The notes under the pieces are model-generated. The model made no database searches. It saw only the letters and a program-made list of their open reading frames with translations, and was not told where the DNA came from. Of a stretch of DNA of 64,000 nucleotides, positions 60,450-64,000 are shown piece by piece. Positions within the stretch are counted from its first letter, which is position 1. Every line of letters begins with the position of its first letter. This DNA comes from Toxonevra muliebris (lineage: Eukaryota > Arthropoda > Insecta > Diptera > Pallopteridae), in the NCBI GenBank assembly GCA_963691655.1, contig OY829329.1, forward strand, positions 20,722,708 through 20,786,707, read 5' to 3'. A program made the position numbers and the translations under genes.

Positions 60450-61488
60450 TATCTGTTGTGATTGTACCTTGTTTTCCAAAGTTTGGTGTTGTGATTGCTA
60501 CCTCTTCCACTGGAAGAATGTGTGCTCTGCGCCAGCTTGTGGCCTGTCGCCGTATATGCAGTCAGGTCGTTCAGCTTTTCTGATGGTGGATAAATAATTA
60601 TGGTAATAACCATGACCTGACAGATATTGCATGAGATAATAGTTGCCCTTGCCTTATTCTCTATTAAGCCAGTTGTTCAGGTTTGGGATGAACTTGGCTG
60701 TCCACCTTCCGCCAGTATCAGCAGTCCAACGTTCCTGCTACTGTCGTAGGATATCCAGCTTAATTTCTTGTATTGTTTTCATCGTATTATTATTCGTCTT
60801 CTTCAACTTTCACAGCCTCTTTCACTATTGAGCTAGTGCGTTGATATGTACCGTTCCGCTGCAGAATCAGCACTGCAGCCTTCGACACTGTGCGGTACGA
60901 TGAGGATACCCGATGAGGCTTTATCGACCACAGAATTTTACTTTGGTATTCTGCTTTCAAAGCGTCGGCCACAGCTCACATACATATAGTGTGATTGGAT
61001 GTTTTGTCGACATCAGCAACTTTCTTTTACCGTGCGACGGAGCTCCGAGACTTGCCCTTAATCTGCTAAGTGAGGTTGTTGTTTGAGCTGCTTTAGTCGT
61101 CGGATGTTTTAACTGTGCCCAGTTAGGCAGCTTGGAGTTGAGCGTTATCCCCAGATATTTTTACGCATTCTGTGTTCTAAAATTGTCGTGACAAACTATC
61201 ATCTCAACCTTCAGAGGGATGTTTTTCTTCGTGAGTAAAAGTAATTCCATATTTTCGGTAGCTAGCTTGAGACTTCGTGAGTCCATCCACGATTGTGTCC
61301 TCATGATGGTCTGGTGTCGCTGCGCTTTCTCCGTATCGCTTACAGTAATGACAGCCGTGACATCATCTGTGTAGCCAACCAGGCAAATATATTTCGTCTA
61401 ACAACTCGATGTGCAGTGTCTCGTCGTAACTGATGTTTCAAAGGTCCAGGCCGAGGATAGATCTTTTGCCTGGCGTACTTTGGAAGGC
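60450..61488 (-). pseudogene. R1-clade LINE ORF2 relic, 3' part
   Basis: The minus strand read leftward gives TPGKRSILGLDL, then GYTDDVTAVITVSDTEKAQR (YTDD in place of YADD, at about 61362-61373), and then TQSWMDSRSLKLATENMELL. KYLGITLNSKL, MADALKAEYQSKI, SSSYRTVSKAAVLI and the C-terminal block WTAKFIPNLNNWLNRE, NYYLMQYLSGHGY, PDCIYGD, AEHTFFQW follow in that order. They span several frames with stops. This order is characteristic of R1-type non-LTR retrotransposons: reverse transcriptase fingers/palm, thumb and a CCHC-like terminal knuckle. The element is dead. Confidence 0.85.
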
Positions 61489-61665
61489 TTACTAACAACG
61501 GTGAGGTATCAGATCGGACAGATGTATAATGGGAGCCATGAAAAAAGTCGTGACAAGCGTAGCAGCGGAGGAGCACGGAAATAACAACTTCAAGCTCGTT
61601 GTGCTCTTTGCAACTATGGACGTTAGAAACTCATTTACGAGACCTCAAGCCCATCACTCGAGTGA
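61489..61665 (+). pseudogene. R1-clade LINE, inverted 5' piece
   Basis: The plus strand reads IMGAMKKVVTSVAAEEHGNN and then NFKLVVLFATMDVRNSFTRP. This corresponds to the segment of R1-type reverse transcriptase leading into the first catalytic Asp (family: TLDVxNAFNS). It abuts the 60450-61488 piece head to head and is in the opposite orientation. It encodes the part just upstream of that piece in an intact element. Confidence 0.75.
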
Positions 61666-61679
61666 ACACTGGCATTAGC

Positions 61680-62440
61680 AACCACCCACATTGTGTTTAA
61701 TTCGGCGCTTAAATTTTAATCGCTCGCAATCGAGTGTAATTGAAATTATGCTGATTTTAATGATTGGCACTTGATTATTTTTATATTACAATAATTTAAA
61801 ATAATATTTCAACTTCAGTTGTTTCAATTGTTAGCTTCATTGCTGTTTTAGTTGTCGTTTTTGTTTTTTATTGTCGCTGAGTTGCGCTGCGTTACGTTGG
61901 TGTTGTAAATTATTTTTAATAAACATAAGCAATTGGATGAAGCGTTTTGCATTAATAAAATCCATAAACACACATACTACGATACACATACATATGTATG
62001 TGTGTGTGTGTTAGTGTATATGTAAATTTCTGTTTTTTTAATTGTCCATTTTTATTGCAAATAATTGCGGGTGTATATGAATTAATTACCTACCATTTCA
62101 AATATTATTATGTATTTTATTTAAATATTTTATAAACACTAAAATTAAGTGCATTTTTAACATATTTAACATTTAAGTTTCACAAAAACATTTACGCCCA
62201 GAGAATTTCTGTTTTTTTCTTAATGTATTGTTTTTAATTTTTGGTTTTTTAATTTTATTTAATTACGAATATGATTATCATCAGAGAAATTAAATATTTT
62301 CCGTGAATAAAGGAGCGCAAAGCTGCTTTAGCTTGAATGCAGATTCGTCGACTGAGTACCGCATTCTCTTTTTGTTTATTTTATATGTAATTTTTCGCTC
62401 TCTCAAATTGAGAGAGTGAGTGCCGTCGACGAAGAATTAT
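61680..62440. other. No gene recognised
   Basis: AT-rich spacer with a (TG)n tract at about 61998-62011. CTCTCTCAAATTGAGAGAG forms a small palindrome near 62399. Confidence 0.45.
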
Positions 62441-62444
62441 GTAG

Positions 62445-62845
62445 TACGATCAAGAGTGTCGCGAAGCTACTGAAGTGGAAAACGAAGTAAATAGAGCCAC
62501 CCTGCAGTCAGTTGCTAAAGAGCGATATAGACAGCTGAGGAGGGAGAAAAAACGTCCTTTCAGGCGCAAGAAACGTGAGTCAAAAGGACGTGAGTTCGAT
62601 GATATTGAGATGTTTGGGGACAGGAATGAGGTTCGAAAATTCCTCGAAAAAATAAGACGACCGACTAACTGTTTGGAGACTGGCGCCTCTTCCCGCAAGT
62701 ACGAAGACAGAAATCTGGTGACAGATGTCCAGGGAATTGTGAGGTTATGGAGGGATTACTTGTCACAGCTGCTTAATGATGATAATGGCACTGGGGAAGA
62801 TGTTCCGGAGACTCCAATCTTAGACGGCGGGATTGAACATCCCAC
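62445..62845 (+). pseudogene. RTE-like LINE ORF2 fragment (pre-RT region)
   Basis: The open frame from 62445 reads YDQECREATEVENEVNRATL, then KERYRQLRREKKRPFRRKKR, then DRNEVRKFLEKIRRPTNC, and then LVTDVQGIVRLWRDYLSQLL, the linker between endonuclease and reverse transcriptase in RTE-like fly LINEs (by recall). Endonuclease and catalytic motifs are absent, so it is a fragment. The same frame runs on into unrelated jockey-type sequence after about 62845. Confidence 0.6.
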
Positions 62846-64000
62846 TGGTAATGACGTGACGACGAGGCAAATTACCAGGATCCTCCGAGGACAAACGAAG
62901 GAGCACTCACGATTTAACCACCAAATAACACCAGCCGACGTGGCAGCCGCTTTGCCTTCCAAAAAATTTGGTCCAGATAGATGATCATCAAATCCATGAT
63001 CGTGGTCAAACACCTAGATGGGCCAGCAATCGAATACTTGACATCAGTGCTTAACCTATCGCTGAGAGATTCAATAATACCCGACGTCTGGAAGATGCGG
63101 GATCTCCATATGGTCAATATGGAGATCAGGGTAAGTCTTACCGACCGTTAACTTTGCTCTCTCCAGTAGTCAAGACGCTCGTAGTACTACTCCTGCCAAC
63201 TCTCACCGAACACCTCAAACAAACTGGCACAACATCAGCATGGCTTGCGGAAAGGCCACAGCACCACCACGGCTCTGAACCTGATACAATCGCAAATCAG
63301 TCACGGCATGAACAGGCGAAAACCATGCAACAAAACAGGTTCTGATGATGCTTGAACTTTCGAAGGCCTTCAATACGGTGAATCACGCGACGCTACTACA
63401 GGATGTACATAATTTCACACTCCCACAAGTGAATAAAAGATGGTTGGCGAACTACCTGAGTGAACGGCAATCACATGTAGAATTCTTAGGCGCCAAATCA
63501 AAGCACGGGCGCGTAAAACAAGCCGTGCCAAAAGTTAGTGTCCTTTCCTAGATCCTCTTCAACCACTATAGCGCGAAACTGCCTACACCGTCAAAAAACG
63601 TTAAACTGGTCACTTATGGGGACGACTGTTCCATACTCGCTACTGGCAACAATATCTCTATGCTATGCAACAACATCAACAGCCGAGACTTGCAACTTTC
63701 ACCGGAGAGGTCTTCCGCCACACGTTTCACCTCCTGGATGAAGGAAGTGAGGACGATGCTGGACATATATGGCAAAAGGTAACCAGATCCTAACGAGATT
63801 ACTTTCGATAATCTCCTCACTTTTGCGGAGCACGCGATGAACCTGTGAAACCGACTAAGGTAAAGCAACAACGTCCTGAAAGCGTTGGTCGAAAGCACTT
63901 GGATCAAGGAAAACGAGACCGTTATGACAACATACAAGGCGATAGAAAGATCTGTTGCTAATTACGCTGCTCCGGTATGGCCTCATACAATCAGCAACAC
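62846..64000 (+). pseudogene. Jockey-like LINE ORF2 relic, cut by the window edge
   Basis: In several frames the order is TRQITRILRGQTKEHSRF, ITPADVAAALPSKKFGPD, KHLDGPAIEYLTSVLNLSL, IIPDVWK, SYRPLTLLSPVVKTL, LMMLELSKAFNTVNHATLLQ (box A, with Asp changed to Glu/Asn), RWLANYLSERQSHVEF, KQAVPKVSVLS, VTYGDDCSILATGNN (box C, YGDD) and, near the edge, NVLKALVESTWIKENET followed by YKAIERSVANYAAPVW. This is the reverse transcriptase of a jockey-type non-LTR element. At least five frameshifts or stops break it. The 5' end including endonuclease is missing, and the 3' end lies beyond 64000. Confidence 0.85.

Noticed and set aside
63614..63937. 107-codon minus-strand frame near the right edge
   Set aside because: It is antisense to the jockey-like reverse transcriptase relic, which explains the sequence.

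Overview
This is a eukaryotic, AT-rich window, almost certainly from a higher dipteran fly. The evidence is GT-AG introns of about 80 bp, many CA/TG, CAG/CAA and TATG microsatellites, and relics of insect mariner/Tc1-type transposons and of R1-, jockey- and RTE-like LINEs. Tephritid-like or calyptrate-like is a guess. Gene density is very low; most of the window is intronic or intergenic DNA filled with decayed and nested mobile elements.

The most interesting genes are easy to miss because their coding sequence is split and short. Two tandem paralogues on the minus strand (2986-3268 and 7184-7457) each have a 40-bp first exon, a 76-88 bp GT-AG intron and a second exon ending in a stop. They encode 64- and 65-residue proteins with a signal peptide, a short variable segment and a conserved amphipathic helix. 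Both have a TATA box at a matching position. The signal peptide and intron are much better conserved than the mature peptide, and net charge differs strongly (about +1 against +7). A decayed third copy lies at 14124-14240. The pair sits between two AT-rich degenerate repeat arrays of opposite orientation (1-505 and 8107-10672), and two dead mariners lie between the genes. I do not recognise the family.

The only long conserved-looking open frame is at 12078-12919 (+). It appears to be the 3'-terminal exon of a larger gene whose product I cannot name; a poly(A) signal follows at 13126.

From about 14 to 54 kb I see no convincing coding exons. This stretch holds microsatellites, a possible promoter with a 5' splice site near 23.48 kb, and many transposon remains. 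These are a nearly full-length mellifera-type mariner (33613-34834) with two nonsense codons and a lost catalytic Asp, two TTAA-flanked piggyBac-like MITEs, two copies of a hairpin element, TA-flanked MITEs, and a long inverted repeat with arms at 44.1-45.2 and 52.2-53.3 kb. From 54.7 to 64 kb the window is repeats and retroelements: a ~117-bp tandem array, a 14-bp tandem array, mariner/Tc1-like relics, an R1-clade LINE with an apparent 5' inversion, and a jockey-like LINE joined to an RTE-like fragment at the right edge.
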